Part shown: positions 13,801-23,731 of the stretch, piece after piece
How positions within the stretch are numbered: position 1 is the stretch's first letter
Layout: each line of letters starts with the position of its first letter
Assembly: GCA_025618425.1 (NCBI GenBank)
Contig: CM046832.1
Coordinates: 74,429,297 to 74,493,296, forward strand
Reading direction: 5' to 3'
Source: Heliocidaris tuberculata
Taxonomy: Eukaryota; Echinodermata; Echinoidea; Camarodonta; Echinometridae
DNA length: 64,000 nt
Translations under genes and position numbers: made by a program
The notes under the pieces: model-generated
The model's input: only the letters and a program-made list of their open reading frames with translations
Told to the model about the DNA's origin: nothing
The model's database searches: none

Positions 13801-16800
13801 ATATGGTGATACATACTAGCACCTCAAATGGTTCTTGAGTTACCGCGAAAACGAGGCTAATACCTGAAATTTAAGAAAATTAACCTGTGACCTTTGAACT
13901 CCAAAATTTAATCAGGTCCTCTTCTTATAGTGATACATACTAGCACCAAGTTTGAAGTTTATACCTCAAATGGTTCTTGAGTTATTGCAAGAATGAGGCA
14001 ATCACCTGAAATTTTAGAAATTGACCTGTGACCTTTGACCTACATACCCCCAAATCAAATCAGATCGTCTTCCTATGATGATACATACTAGCACCAAGTT
14101 TGAAGTTCACACCTCATGTGGTTCTTGAGTTATCGCGAGAACGAGAGAGACAGATGGACAGACGGACGGACAGACAACCCCAAAACATAGCACCTGCGGC
14201 ACCAACTTCAGTGGGCGGAGGCATAAAAATATAAATAGAAATCTTGTTGTGATATCAATGTAATTTAAGGATGACCAAATGTAACTCACTAAACAGAAAG
14301 TTTCTGTTTGGTTAAATGCATGTGTTTATGTCTCAAAATCATATGGTAAAAAAAAAATGAAAGTTAAAAGGTAATTAACATGTAAATGTTAGCACAAAGT
14401 AAAGTGAACTGCATTTTCTCATCTGATTTATGTAAGGTGCTAAAGGTACTATACAACATTTATTACAATGATGTGTAAAGAGAATCAAGATCATCTTAAG
14501 ATCAAACACACTTCAATTTTCCCTTTTTAATTCTGGCTCAGTTCACATTATGATTTTTTAATGTCTGTTCACTACAACCATGTAAAATTTGTATGGTGAA
14601 AACAGTAGGTAAATCTCTCTTTTAGAACATTAAACAAAATTATTTTGTTGACATTTCCAACATACAACCCTGGAAAAAATTATTAGACCAGCTTCTTATA
14701 AAGGCCTATATGGCAAGTGTTAGCTATATCAGTAATTGAATTTTCAGAATGATTTCTACTAGCTAACTCATAATGAGTGGATAAATACTCCCCAAAACAA
14801 TTAGCTCGTGTAATAACTAATCCCCAGGACAATTACCGCCAAGGTAACTGCCTCTAGGACAATTAACCCCGGACAATTTTCGCTGAAGGACAATTACTTC
14901 TAAGGGCACCCCAACGGATAGAACTTTCAAAACAACTAACAGAATGTATATATCCTAGATGCTAACTGTCCTCAGGGATATTCTCCAGGGGTAGGGGTTT
15001 TGGAAAAAAAATGGCCCGACAGAAGTAGTCTGGGGATAATTGTCCAAGGGGTATGCCTGATTTTCTCGTAAAGCCATGTCCACTCCTCTGGAGGCAGTTT
15101 GTTCACTTCTTGGTAGAAAATTGCTAGTTGATGATAGCAGCCATGCTTTGTGGCATTCTGTCAACAAGGTGTTGCTTTTTTTTTCCTCACAGAAGCTTAT
15201 TCATGCTCCAAAAATGTTTTTTTGTTTCATAAAATTAATTTTCTAATGCTTTTAATTTTTATGTCACACGCATTGGTCCAGTAGAATAATGAAAAGGCCA
15301 TGGTGCTCAGACCAAGATTAGTAACGCTTAAAATTCATCGTCTCAGACATTTATAGTCTATTAGGTGGTCCAAAAACTCTTTCTCATGGGAAAAAAGGGA
15401 TGTTGTAATTGTCGGGGGAAATTTGTCCAGGACAATGCACTTTCCTGGGGTAAAAAGTCATAGTGGTAATTGTTCTAATTAGTAGTAGTCCATTAATCAC
15501 GCCTTTGCTGTTGATAATCATTTTCCTACTTCCATATAGACAATGGACTTAACACTACTCATATACCCAAAATGGAGCTGGTCTAATAATTTTTTCGAGG
15601 GCTGTGTTTTCAAACCTTTCAAGAAAGATTTACACAAATTTCAACTGAAAGAGAAGACTTAATAATGTTAAATAGTAACTTTTATCAATGTCAATAATGC
15701 TTGAATATGTAATGAAATGGATACTCACAGACATCTTTGAGGACGTTAAGGAATTCTTTCTCCTTCAAACCATACAGGTTTTCTGGTGTGTCAAGATAGG
15801 TATACAAACTACCACCTGTACATAGCTCCATGACAATGACAGACTGCTTTGAGATTTGCTAATTATGAAATTGAAAGAATAGAATAGTGATAAATACGCT
15901 ATTTTGGAAATGATAATTATCAATTTAAGAATAACACATTGCAAAGTTGAAAACAAAACTATTAATATGATGGTATAATAAAGGCAATGCATTGTCATCT
16001 TGTGATGAGGACAACTCATAATGTTGTTTATTTCAATATCAATCTAGAAATAGTATATCAGCTATGTACACTCTTTGCTAGATATGCCACTGCTATAACC
16101 ATTGGCATTCATTCTTCAAGGAAGGAAACACAAGAAGGAAATATGCAGAGCTAAAAAAAAAGTCCCAACAAACTTGATATTAGTCAAAGACTTGAAAAAA
16201 AAGCATTCGCTGATGCACTAGCATGAGACACTTTTTTAACAGGGAGATCCTCATTTGGGAAAATATGTTTGATACATCATGATCATTCCTAAAACTTTTG
16301 ATGTCATCAATTTCAATGGAAGGAAGGCAACGCAGGCCAGTCAAATGGGCAGAATGACCCAAACACATAATAGACTTTGTCACTTTGACAGGGGATGTGA
16401 GCATTGTGGGCATTGTGGATCCATTGTGTTGGGAATCATGGCAAGAGAGGCCTGACCCGACATGTATGCTGAGCATAAATACAATATAATGCAATGAAAA
16501 CACCCTGATCAAGGGTCCTTACCACAATAAATATTATTATTTTCTTACGGGGGTTCCCCCCGGTAAGAGTAAGATTAGCAAGATGGCTAACGCGAGTCGT
16601 CTAACACGGGTCGCACAATGCAAGTTGATACTCATCGTGAACAACATTGTTCGTCACCTGCCATGCCGTGCCTGTGATGGGCCATATAAGGGAGGGTGCA
16701 CCACTGACGACACCGCCGTCGTGCAAGGGATCCATGCGGAAAGCAGCCGTTCCTTCGGCCTGCCCGTCCCCCCAAATCTCCCCAAATCACGTTTAGGGAC

Positions 16801-19529
16801 ATCGACGGCGACGATGGGGTCGGCGTGGCACGCGGAATATGGGAGACACGGGCCGTGGAATTATGCCACCGATCCCGCGTAACGGCGAGGGCGGACACGG
16901 CGGAGGAAAAATGTTTTTGCGACCACAAAAAACGGTTTTGAGTATTAACATATAGATGGATGCATGTATAGGCATGTACACTAGCTGCCACACAATAATA
17001 CATGTACTTTCTGTATTATTAGTTTAGACATTCCAATTTGAAGAGTATGCCCTACTGAATTTGTAAGAAATACACCTTACTTCAGTTTGGAGCACCTCTA
17101 GGACATTATTGTTTACTTTTCTATATACTACATCTACAGGGTGTACCTACATGTACCATCTGTCAATTTATTTTGCTATTGTCTGCATTTTTGAATAGGG
17201 ACTTTATAAAGTGTGACCTTTGGTTTTGTTGTTTTTAATTTTGTGCAGCATGCATTCTGCTGTGTACTTTGGAAAGCCTGGTGCAGATCCAAGAGGAAAT
17301 TCTTTTATCACATATATACAATGTATATATTATATTTTCTAGTATTCCTAAAACTTATAGAAGTCCGTAGCATGCAATGCTACTTTTTTGAGAGCTAAGG
17401 CATGATGATAATATGAAGTATTTGACAAGATGCCATTTACAGAACCACAGTATCATTTTCACAAGTCCTTGATAATTTATAACTTCTTACTCATCTTATT
17501 CTAGTTATACTTCTTATTCAGAGTCCCATTTCACAAAAAGCTTCACCCCTTATATTTTCAAATTTTTTTCTCCCTTACTACACAAATGTTGAGATTAAAC
17601 ATATAAATATCATCTGCTATGAGCCAGAAGGGCATTAACTCATATCATTTAACAGAGAGATAACGTCCTTCTAGCTCTCAACAGACAATATAATCTGTGA
17701 ACGACTGAAAATAACTGAAAAAGTACTTGAGCAATATCAGCACACCATTGATAAAGCACACCATTGTAGCACATACATGTATTGAGGATATACACCAAAA
17801 GATGCAAACTTATATATTTTATGTAAAAATAGAAGTACACGTAGTTGCAATCAAAACTACAGACACACAAAGAGTTTATCAGTCAATTCACTATAATCAT
17901 TATCTATAATGGCCTCTCTAAACTACCTACACAATATTGATACGTATCTAACGCATATCCTGGTGTTCACCAAATTACCCATAACTTCTCACAAGGACAT
18001 TACATCTATTAAAGTTAAAATGAAATAAGAACCACAGAAACAATCTACATGTATTAAACTGTTTGCACAATTATCTCTAGATAAATAAAGTGGTTTCTTG
18101 TTTCAAGTTAAAAATAATCTTGAGGAAATGGTGAAAGACCCAAAGCTCTTTTTATCAGAAATATGTGTGAGTAAATGCACTGAAATTGATGGTACATGTA
18201 TGATCAGGATATGTTTCAATAAAGCATGGTAGGATCCTGAAGATATATTATCTAATCTTATCATCTTCTGGATATCAGAATCTTTCATTTCCATGAATAA
18301 CTTAACCAATTGCAAGATAATTATTCCTGAAATGAGAAAATAATCCCCTTCACTTCATAGTTCAATTAACTCGCTAACAGCATCATTTTATCATTATTTC
18401 TGCTAAAAACTGCTTCAACTATATTTGTCATAATTATATATAGAAAAATTGTTAATGCAGTTTGTAGCCCTCAATTTTGCAATTAAAAGGGTACTTCACA
18501 GAAAAACGTTGGCCTTTTCAGCCAATTCTGGTCTGGAGTAGCAACTTCCCAAACTTTTATTCATTAATTAATAAGAATAAATTTTCAGTTAAAATGAAAA
18601 AATTGATAATAAAGCACATATGGTTCATTTATAGACAGCCTAAAACATTTCTGTCCCTGTCCCTTGATTCTTAAACCCGTTGAATACTAAGGCTGGGACA
18701 ACTCAGGCAGGAGTCTATGAAAAATGCATGTTATATGAAAATCAAATCGAACCCAATAGGTTTAAGTCTCAAATTTCTTAAAGATGGCTTTACAATGTTA
18801 ACTCCCAACTCCATTATACGATATAGGTAGTATTTCATGGCATTACATCAAAAAATAAAAAATAAAATCATATTGAGAAAAGTTGGTAAAACTTACATCT
18901 TCTTCAATTTGATGCAGATGGATGATATTTTTGTGGTTTAATTTGAGTAGGACTTCAAACTCTCTCTGTTGTACATCTTGAGGACGCATGTAACTCATAT
19001 GATTAAACATCTTTACAGCAACTACATCTCCAGTTTTCTGGTTTAAAAAAAAAACATAGGAAGGATTAAGAATTTAAAATAAAGATGGTGTAGATGTCTG
19101 AAATAGCTTTTTGAATAGTTGATATAATTATGTTGCCAATGATCTCCTACATTCCGAAGAAAAAAAAAGTAAAAAAAAACTGTAGCATAATGTAATGTCA
19201 CAAGGCTTCTGACTACCCCAATTTTCTTTTTGTCATAACTTTCCATCTTTAGAAAATAAGTAGGGTACAGTATAACACTTGAGGTGAGTACTAATATTGG
19301 AATAATTATATCAAAATGTACATCACAAGAGGTACAGTTATCTATTTTAGGCAATAATTAACCCTATCAAAGTGCCAAACAGGGAAAACATTTAACTGAT
19401 AATTAAGAAAAACAATGTAGGTGATCTGAACATTTAGGATTAATGGAAAAAAAATCTTGGCACATTTTATGACTTGCTCTTTCTTAACCCTTACTGTACT
19501 TGGCTATTTCAAGCTCCTCTCTGACTGCA

Positions 19530-19565
<36 letters not shown>

Positions 19566-20616
19566 TAGTCTGCAAGCACAGACCCTAATTTGACACTTTA
19601 TCAGAAAATCATTGTGCCTTGAGAGAAGCCTTGCCCAGCTATCTACTGGTCGTGTCAATATGTCCTGTGTCAGGAGCAGCTATAGTACACGGCCTATGGT
19701 AGTCTTACATGCAGACACTCTTTTACGACTGACCAGGGTTTGTGCCTGCAAACTGGGGGGGGGGGGGGGGGGGGGAGCGACATGACTGATCGAAGTGAAA
19801 TTTTGCACGGACCTCGAGAATTGCATAAAGAACACAATTCCATTGTTATTTCTATGTAAATCTTTTATTGTTTCATTTAATATTATAATTTATGCAAATT
19901 ATATTCAGAAATATATATTTTAATCGATAATCAAGTAAAGAAAAGCCTTGGAGATAAAATTTTAATGCAAGAAGTTCTTCCTAAACCTTAAAAACATTAT
20001 TACATTAGAAAAGAATTTGAAAGTGATTTCAATCCTTATGTATTCTATTGTTTTATGAATTTCTTATGTATTTCTTTCTTTTTCAACTTTAACATGTTTA
20101 TTGTTTTTTAATTCTGCTGTTTCAGAGTGTTATATGAACCAATATTCAGTTAGTATAGATGATAATTACAGCTTACAGAAGAAATTATAGGTGATAAAGA
20201 AGGAACATGAAGAAATACAGTTTCCCATTCATTCTGTACACAAAACTCAGAAATTCTCCATTTTCAGGCTGACATGAGGTCATAAAAGGTCACATGACTC
20301 AGTAACGGTATGACCGATTTTTGTAAACTTGGTGTAAAAAATGCGTAAGACTTGAAAGAAAAAAGTCAGAAAGTTGTGTTGTGTGAAATGCAGCGGTTCT
20401 AAATGCACGTTGAAATTTGTACAGTAAGGGTTAATCTAATTAATGATATACACGAAAAATTTCATCTTTCCACTGTAGTCATTTTAAAGGAAGCCATAAA
20501 AGTTGAAGTATCACCTTATGACGGCCCAGGTATACTGAGCTAGTGGCTCCGGTTCCAAGAACATCTTTGAGGTACCAGATGAATGTCTTTGTGCTCCTGA
20601 TACCTTGTGTAGACAT
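1799..20616 (-). CDS. TBK1: TBK1/IKK-epsilon-type serine/threonine kinase, 12 exons, 3' end beyond window
   Basis: Non-canonical IkappaB kinase. In animals it phosphorylates innate-immune and autophagy partners in the cytoplasm (established for the family). Exons on the minus strand: 20515-20616, 18897-19037, 15729-15858, 10626-10807, 7505-7662, 6694-7184, 6409-6467, 4597-4688, 3379-3580, 2762-2886, 2328-2444, 1799-1897. Every junction is GT-AG and the frame is continuous for 632 complete codons. Visible landmarks are the glycine loop [12 protein letters not shown] (residues 20-31), VAVK lysine K43, HRDIKPGN (D140), DFG (D162) and activation-loop SLYGTEEYL with S177. These sit five residues after human K38, D135, D157 and S172. 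A ubiquitin-like domain (about 316-390) and helical scaffold follow, including [18 protein letters not shown] sequence typical of TBK1. About 100 C-terminal residues (adaptor-binding region) are missing because the gene runs off the left edge. TBK1 and IKBKE are vertebrate duplicates, so this is probably the single pre-duplication orthologue. Confidence 0.95.
2328..2444 (-). CDS. TBK1: TBK1 exon 11 (conserved YNEEQIH motif)
   Basis: 117 nt, residues 561-599. Contains [20 protein letters not shown], matching human TBK1 FKKDKAERRLAYNEEQIH. This fixes the identity of the scaffold region. Acceptor TTGTCAG, donor GTGAGT. Confidence 0.95.
2762..2886 (-). CDS. TBK1: TBK1 exon 10 (scaffold helices)
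   Basis: 125 nt, residues 520-560 ([20 protein letters not shown], then [20 protein letters not shown]). Predicted helix. Acceptor GATACAG, donor GTATGT, ends in phase 2. Confidence 0.87.
3379..3580 (-). CDS. TBK1: TBK1 exon 9 (scaffold helices)
   Basis: 202 nt, residues 452-519. Amphipathic helical sequence, including [20 protein letters not shown] and [14 protein letters not shown], corresponding to the dimerisation helices. Phase 2 to phase 0; donor GTATAG is weak but gives the only frame-consistent junction. Confidence 0.87.
4597..4688 (-). CDS. TBK1: TBK1 exon 8 (scaffold helix)
   Basis: 92 nt, residues 422-451 ([20 protein letters not shown]...). It resembles the human GVVCYACRIASTLLL segment at the start of the scaffold/dimerisation domain. 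Ends in phase 2 at GTAAGT. Confidence 0.87.
6409..6467 (-). CDS. TBK1: TBK1 exon 7 (linker to scaffold domain)
   Basis: 59 nt, residues 402-421 ([20 protein letters not shown]), phase 1 to phase 0. Splice sites are AACAG acceptor and GTAAGT donor. It lies where human TBK1 has the ubiquitin-like-to-helical linker. Support comes mainly from phase and splice sites. Confidence 0.85.
6694..7184 (-). CDS. TBK1: TBK1 exon 6 (end of kinase domain and ubiquitin-like domain)
   Basis: The largest exon, codes residues 238-401 plus one base. It completes the C-lobe ([20 protein letters not shown], then [19 protein letters not shown]) and carries the ubiquitin-like domain. That domain starts at about residue 316 ([15 protein letters not shown]) and ends near 390 (NPMILVRMG). 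The ubiquitin-like domain directly after the kinase is diagnostic of the IKK-related group. Confidence 0.96.
7219..7243. repeat. (GTTT)n microsatellite
   Basis: About six uninterrupted TTTG units in TBK1 intron 5, just upstream of the exon 6 acceptor. Confidence 0.9.
7505..7662 (-). CDS. TBK1: TBK1 exon 5 (kinase C-lobe)
   Basis: Codes residues 186-237 plus two bases. The peptide [15 protein letters not shown] leads into [20 protein letters not shown], nearly identical to the human TBK1 C-lobe. Ends in phase 2 at GTGAGT. Confidence 0.96.
7663..10447. other. TBK1 intron 4, no feature recognised apart from low-complexity runs
   Basis: AT-rich intron with a T-run near 8217-8234. Short open frames here have no coding character. 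Confidence 0.5.
10448..10608. mobile_element. pogo/Tigger-like MITE beside TBK1 exon 4
   Basis: 161-bp element starting CAGTGGAATCTCGTTATAAA and ending in TTTCCCCTG, flanked on both sides by TA (10446-10447, 10609-10610). Ends are imperfectly inverted (CAGTGGAA against CAGGGGAA). The interior holds two diverged copies of a gattcctgatata unit. The CAGT..ATCTCGTTATAA type of terminus is characteristic of pogo/Tigger elements. It lies only 17 bp past the exon 4 splice donor. Confidence 0.65.
10626..10807 (-). CDS. TBK1: TBK1 exon 4 (catalytic and activation loops)
   Basis: Codes residues 125-185. Holds [15 protein letters not shown] (catalytic D140), [17 protein letters not shown] (DFG D162) and [10 protein letters not shown] with the activation serine S177. 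All catalytic residues needed for an active kinase are present. Acceptor TTTACAG, donor GTAAGA, ends in phase 0. Confidence 0.97.
12307..14225. mobile_element. Non-autonomous element with a ~150-bp tandem core and 12-bp inverted ends
   Basis: The left end TATGCCTCCGCC (12307-12318) is perfectly inverted at 14214-14225. Between them lie about 12 diverged units of roughly 150 bp, each with a gacctttgacctac box, a catactagcaccaagtttga box and a cacctgaaatttcagaaatt box. The array closes with a gacagacggacgg run just inside the right end. No coding potential. It sits in TBK1 intron 3. Confidence 0.75.
14665..15604. mobile_element. Tc1/mariner-like non-autonomous element
   Basis: Inverted ends of about 28 bp. 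Left CAACCCTGGAAAAAATTATT... (14665-14692) matches the reverse complement of 15577-15604 with two or three mismatches. TA precedes the left end (14663-14664) and TG follows the right (15605-15606), consistent with a mutated TA duplication. The interior has repeated ggacaatta motifs in the left part and their complements in the right part. No transposase frame. Located in TBK1 intron 3. Confidence 0.65.
15729..15858 (-). CDS. TBK1: TBK1 exon 3 (hinge region)
   Basis: Codes residues 82-124 plus one base of codon 125. Contains [17 protein letters not shown], the hinge and start of the C-lobe (human TBK1 has LIMEFCPCGSLYTVLE). Acceptor TTAG and donor GTGAGT. It ends in phase 1, matching exon 4. 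Confidence 0.95.
16549..16915. other. GC-rich island of unknown origin in TBK1 intron 2
   Basis: About 370 bp, much richer in G, C and CpG than the surrounding AT-rich intron. It starts with an imperfect palindrome (cttacgggggttcccccc then ggtaag). Both strands have open frames of about 100-120 codons, but neither resembles a protein I know. It may be a foreign repeat or a decayed insertion. Confidence 0.4.
18897..19037 (-). CDS. TBK1: TBK1 exon 2 (VAVK lysine, C-helix)
   Basis: Codes residues 35-81, phase 0 to phase 0. It begins [20 protein letters not shown] (catalytic lysine K43) and continues with the C-helix [17 protein letters not shown]. Flanked by CAG acceptor and GTAAGT donor. Confidence 0.95.
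19484..20434. mobile_element. TTAA-bounded piggyBac-like MITE in TBK1 intron 1
   Basis: The 16-bp end TTAACCCTTACTGTAC (19484-19499) is perfectly inverted at 20419-20434, giving a 951-bp element with TTAA at both borders. TTAA plus termini beginning CCC is the piggyBac pattern. Inside are two poly-G tracts (near 19531-19563 and 19756-19775) and a second inverted motif, ctgcaagcacagaccc at about 19571 against gggtttgtgcctgcaa near 19737. No transposase frame. Confidence 0.8.
19531..19563 (+). repeat. Long poly-G tract
   Basis: More than 30 consecutive G inside the piggyBac-like MITE, with a second run of about 20 G near 19756. Candidate G-quadruplex on this strand. Confidence 0.9.
20515..20616 (-). 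CDS. TBK1: TBK1 exon 1 (start codon, glycine-rich loop)
   Basis: Codes residues 1-34 and ends in phase 0 at a GTGATA donor. The ATG at 20616-20614 sits in a CCACCATGT context, a good Kozak match. The peptide runs [20 protein letters not shown] then [14 protein letters not shown], the kinase subdomain I loop. No in-frame upstream ATG with kinase-like sequence is visible, and any 5' UTR exon was not identified. Confidence 0.93.
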
Positions 20617-21435
20617 GGTGGTAGATTGAGAACAGCCTCGGGATTATATTATAAGGGACAAATTTTATATTTTTGAGGAGGGGGTGGATTCCTGGCTTAA
20701 GAAAGAAAAATGAGGGAATATAAAGACCTGTGGCTGTCCAGGAATCTAGGGCAGGGACTGTAATACTGGAGGACTTTATGGGGGACTGCAATATTATCCT
20801 AGGGTTGCTTTAAGTGGCAGATCTGAACTACAAAATTTACAGGAGATTGGACAGTGGGCATAAGATTTCTGAACAGCCAGTCCAAGCCTAATTAGTTTCC
20901 ATGTAAAGATCCATTATATACCACTGATGTTACGTCTCATAGGCACACTCCGGCATATCTCTACATGCACTTGGATCTTCAAATGCACATCTCCAAAGAT
21001 GGGGCTTTCTGAAAAAAAGAAGGATAACAGTAAAATTATCATAAATAAAGGACGAAATCCACTGAATAATTTTGTTTCCACTCAGCTTAAATTATTTTTT
21101 TGCAGCATATAATATTTTCCACAAAGTTCTAATAAATGCACTCTCATGTATAAGATTATCTGGTATTAAATTATTAGATGAGCCCTGGTAATCTTAAAAT
21201 TTGAATTCAACCTTGTGAAGAAGAAAATGTAAGGTGAAAAAAAAATTCTTTAGAATTTCAACTCGTATAAATTCATCTATACCAAAATAAAGTGATTGCT
21301 CTCTTTGATTTTTTGCACTCGCACATAGCAGCCCCACTAAACAGAGATCTGCACAAGACCAAAGTTGCACAGTACAAAAGAAACCAGACTAAAATGGACG
21401 AGGCCAGTCTATTATGCGAATACTGCTATACTGTA
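20617..21435. other. TBK1 5' flank, no promoter element recognised
   Basis: Upstream of the TBK1 start codon. It could contain the 5' UTR or an intron leading to a non-coding first exon. I see no convincing TATA box or CpG island. Confidence 0.4.
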
Positions 21436-21730
21436 GAGGTGTTGTAGTCGAGTGGTTTATTAACACTTGACAGGAGATGGGAAGGTCGTGGGTTTGAACC
21501 CCGGTGCGGCACTACTGTCCTTTGGCAAGACATTAATTTACATTTGCTACTCTCCACCCAGGTGTTAAATGGGTACCGGCAGGAATGAATTCTTTGAATG
21601 CTGTGAGCGCTGAAATTAGTAGCCTAGCTAAAGCCGGGGTAATATTGGAGCTCCTTGAGCACCATTCATGGTGGATATGAGCGCTATATAAATATCCAAT
21701 ATTATTATTATTATTATCATTATTATTACT
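21436..21730 (+). mobile_element. tRNA-derived SINE with ATT tail
   Basis: Pol III-like head with an A-box-like TAGTCGAGTGG and B-box-like GGTTTGAACCC (near 21491), resembling a leucine/serine-type tRNA. A body follows with tttggcaagacattaattta and caggtgttaaatgggtacc. The 3' end gagcgctatataaatatcca runs into (ATT)n. This is the layout of tRNA SINEs common in marine invertebrates. Confidence 0.8.
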
Positions 21731-22294
21731 GATGAGCAACAGTATGCAATTTTTCTTGACCACTGTTCATATCAGTAAGACAATAATATAATAACTCAGT
21801 ACTTTGCAATATTGCCCTTTACATTTAAGCACCAGCAATATCGCAGAATTCACTTCAATCGCCCAATACTGCAATAAACAATGGTACATGTACATGCTGT
21901 CATACTCAACAAGCGAATACCACCGCGGTCCATCACTCATCCAACTTACCAGGTTACATTATATTTATAACCTCGTACTCCTACACCAATATGATCATGG
22001 TGAAAACACATAATTGCTGCCCCATACTGTTGTACTAAACTACTGCAATACAACAATAAACAAATGCAGATTTCCTCTCCTCACAAAGAGAGGGCAGCAC
22101 ATAGCCAGCACACTAAGCTTTTATCGGAAAAGTATCTGTGAAGGCAATTTCCCAGACAACTTGCTGCTAAGGGAGATTTTAACTTTCATTAACTGCAGCT
22201 CTTACTTTGTACATGTATGTCCAATTGTCACAGATTTTGAGTGGCAGTTTAGTACACATGCACCAGCTGTTGGTCCCTTTGAACCTTAGAGTGT

Positions 22295-23005
22295 GGTCCA
22301 TTGTAAATCATAACGAAGGATAGAGAGAGAAATGATAGACGAATAAAGATTAACATGAGGAAGGTGGGGGAGAAAATGATAAAAGGAAACAAAGAATATC
22401 ATAACGAGAGGAAGGATGAAAAGATAATTAATAGAAGGGAAAAAGCAAGGAAGAACAAACTTAGAGATAGAGGGAGAAATGATAAAAGGATAAATATAAA
22501 CATGAGGAAAGGTGGAAGAGAAAATGATAAATGGGAACAAAGAATAACATATCGAAAATGAAGATGGAAAGCAAAAACAAAAAAATGGATAAAAAAGAAT
22601 AAATATAAAGAGTAACATTAGAAAAGAGGGAAGACAAGATGATAAAAGCAATCAAAGAATAACATAATGAAAGAAAAGGTTGAAAGAAAAAATGCATAGG
22701 ATAAAAAAAGAATAATACAACAAAAGATAGACTAAGGAATGATAGATGGATGAATATAAAGAGTAACATAAAAGATGGAAGAACAGCTAGATAAAAATTA
22801 AAGGGAATCAAAGAATAACAACCAAAGTACAGATGGAAAGAAAAAAAAAATGGGATAAAAAGAATATATAAGGAGTAACATTAGGAAAGAGGGAAGACAA
22901 GATGATAACATTAATGAAAGGAAAGGTGGAAAGAACAAATTTATAGGATAAACAAAAGAATCACAACAAAAGAGGGAGAATGATAGGATGAATATAAAGA
23001 ATAAC
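22295..23005. repeat. Purine-rich diverged tandem repeat
   Basis: About 700 bp almost entirely of A and G on the plus strand. Recurrent words include gaaagagggaagacaagatg, aaagaataacat and gataaatataaa, with an irregular period near 150-180 bp. The complementary strand is stop-poor and gives spurious frames. It adjoins the LINE fragment. Confidence 0.65.
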
Positions 23006-23050
23006 AAGTCATAATCGATTCACTAATTGAATAATTTATATGGTTTTTTG

Positions 23051-23731
23051 TTGGCTATAGACTTCGAAAAAGCTTTTGACTCGGTTTCACATCAATTTCT
23101 TCAAAAAGTTCTGTCGTTGTTTGGTTTTGGTCAATCTTTTCAAAAGTGGGTTAAAGTTTTATACACGAACACCTTAAGTTGTGTATGAAATGAAGGAAGG
23201 TCCACTGGTTATTTCAGAGTAGAAAGGGGAGTAAGGCAGAGAGATCCTCTTTCTCCGTACCTTTTTATCTTATGTATTGAAGTAATGGCACACAAATTAT
23301 GAACAGATAAATTGGTTGAAGGAATTAATTTTGGAGATAAGGAAACTACACTAGTACTTTATGCGGATGATATGACAATTTTTGCTCGCAATGAAAAATC
23401 AATTAATAGGTTAAAAGTACTATTTGCAGACTTCGAAAAACTTTCTGGACTGAAAATAAACAATGATAAAACTAAAATATTAAGGTTGGGTTTATGCCAA
23501 CGTTTAGCTTGTGATTTTTCTTTTGGCAAAATAGTTGACGTTCTTAAGGTTTTAGGGGTTTTCTTTTCCCTTGATGAACACAAGAAAGAAGATCTAAATT
23601 ACAAAGAAATCTTAAGTAAAATAAAAACACTTTTAAATTTTTGGAAGCAAAGGGATTTAACGCTCATGGGAAAGATTCAACTATTGAAGGTGCACATTTA
23701 TTCTAAAGTTCTTTATCGGGCGTCACTTTAA
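23051..23731 (+). pseudogene. LINE reverse transcriptase palm domain, disrupted
   Basis: Reads LAIDFEKAFDSVSHQFL (RT motif A), GVRQRDPLSPYLFILCIE (motif B) and VLYADDMTIFARN (catalytic YADD-type motif C, here LYADD), then the GLKINNDKTK region. In-frame TGA stops at 23186-23188 and 23300-23302 break it. The frame ends at a TAA (23729-23731) just after a frameshift into the next segment. RNA-templated DNA synthesis would be the ancestral role; this copy cannot encode an intact enzyme. Confidence 0.88.

Noticed and set aside
16583..17003. Overlapping open frames of 99 and 123 codons on opposite strands
   Set aside because: GC-rich DNA favours long chance frames. Neither resembles a known family and neither has splice or promoter support.
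21436..21520. Functional tRNA gene
   Set aside because: A and B boxes are present, but the sequence does not fold as a clean cloverleaf and continues into a SINE body and ATT tail.
22286..23007. Hydrophobic minus-strand frames of 69-121 codons
   Set aside because: Reverse complement of a purine-rich repeat, not membrane proteins.
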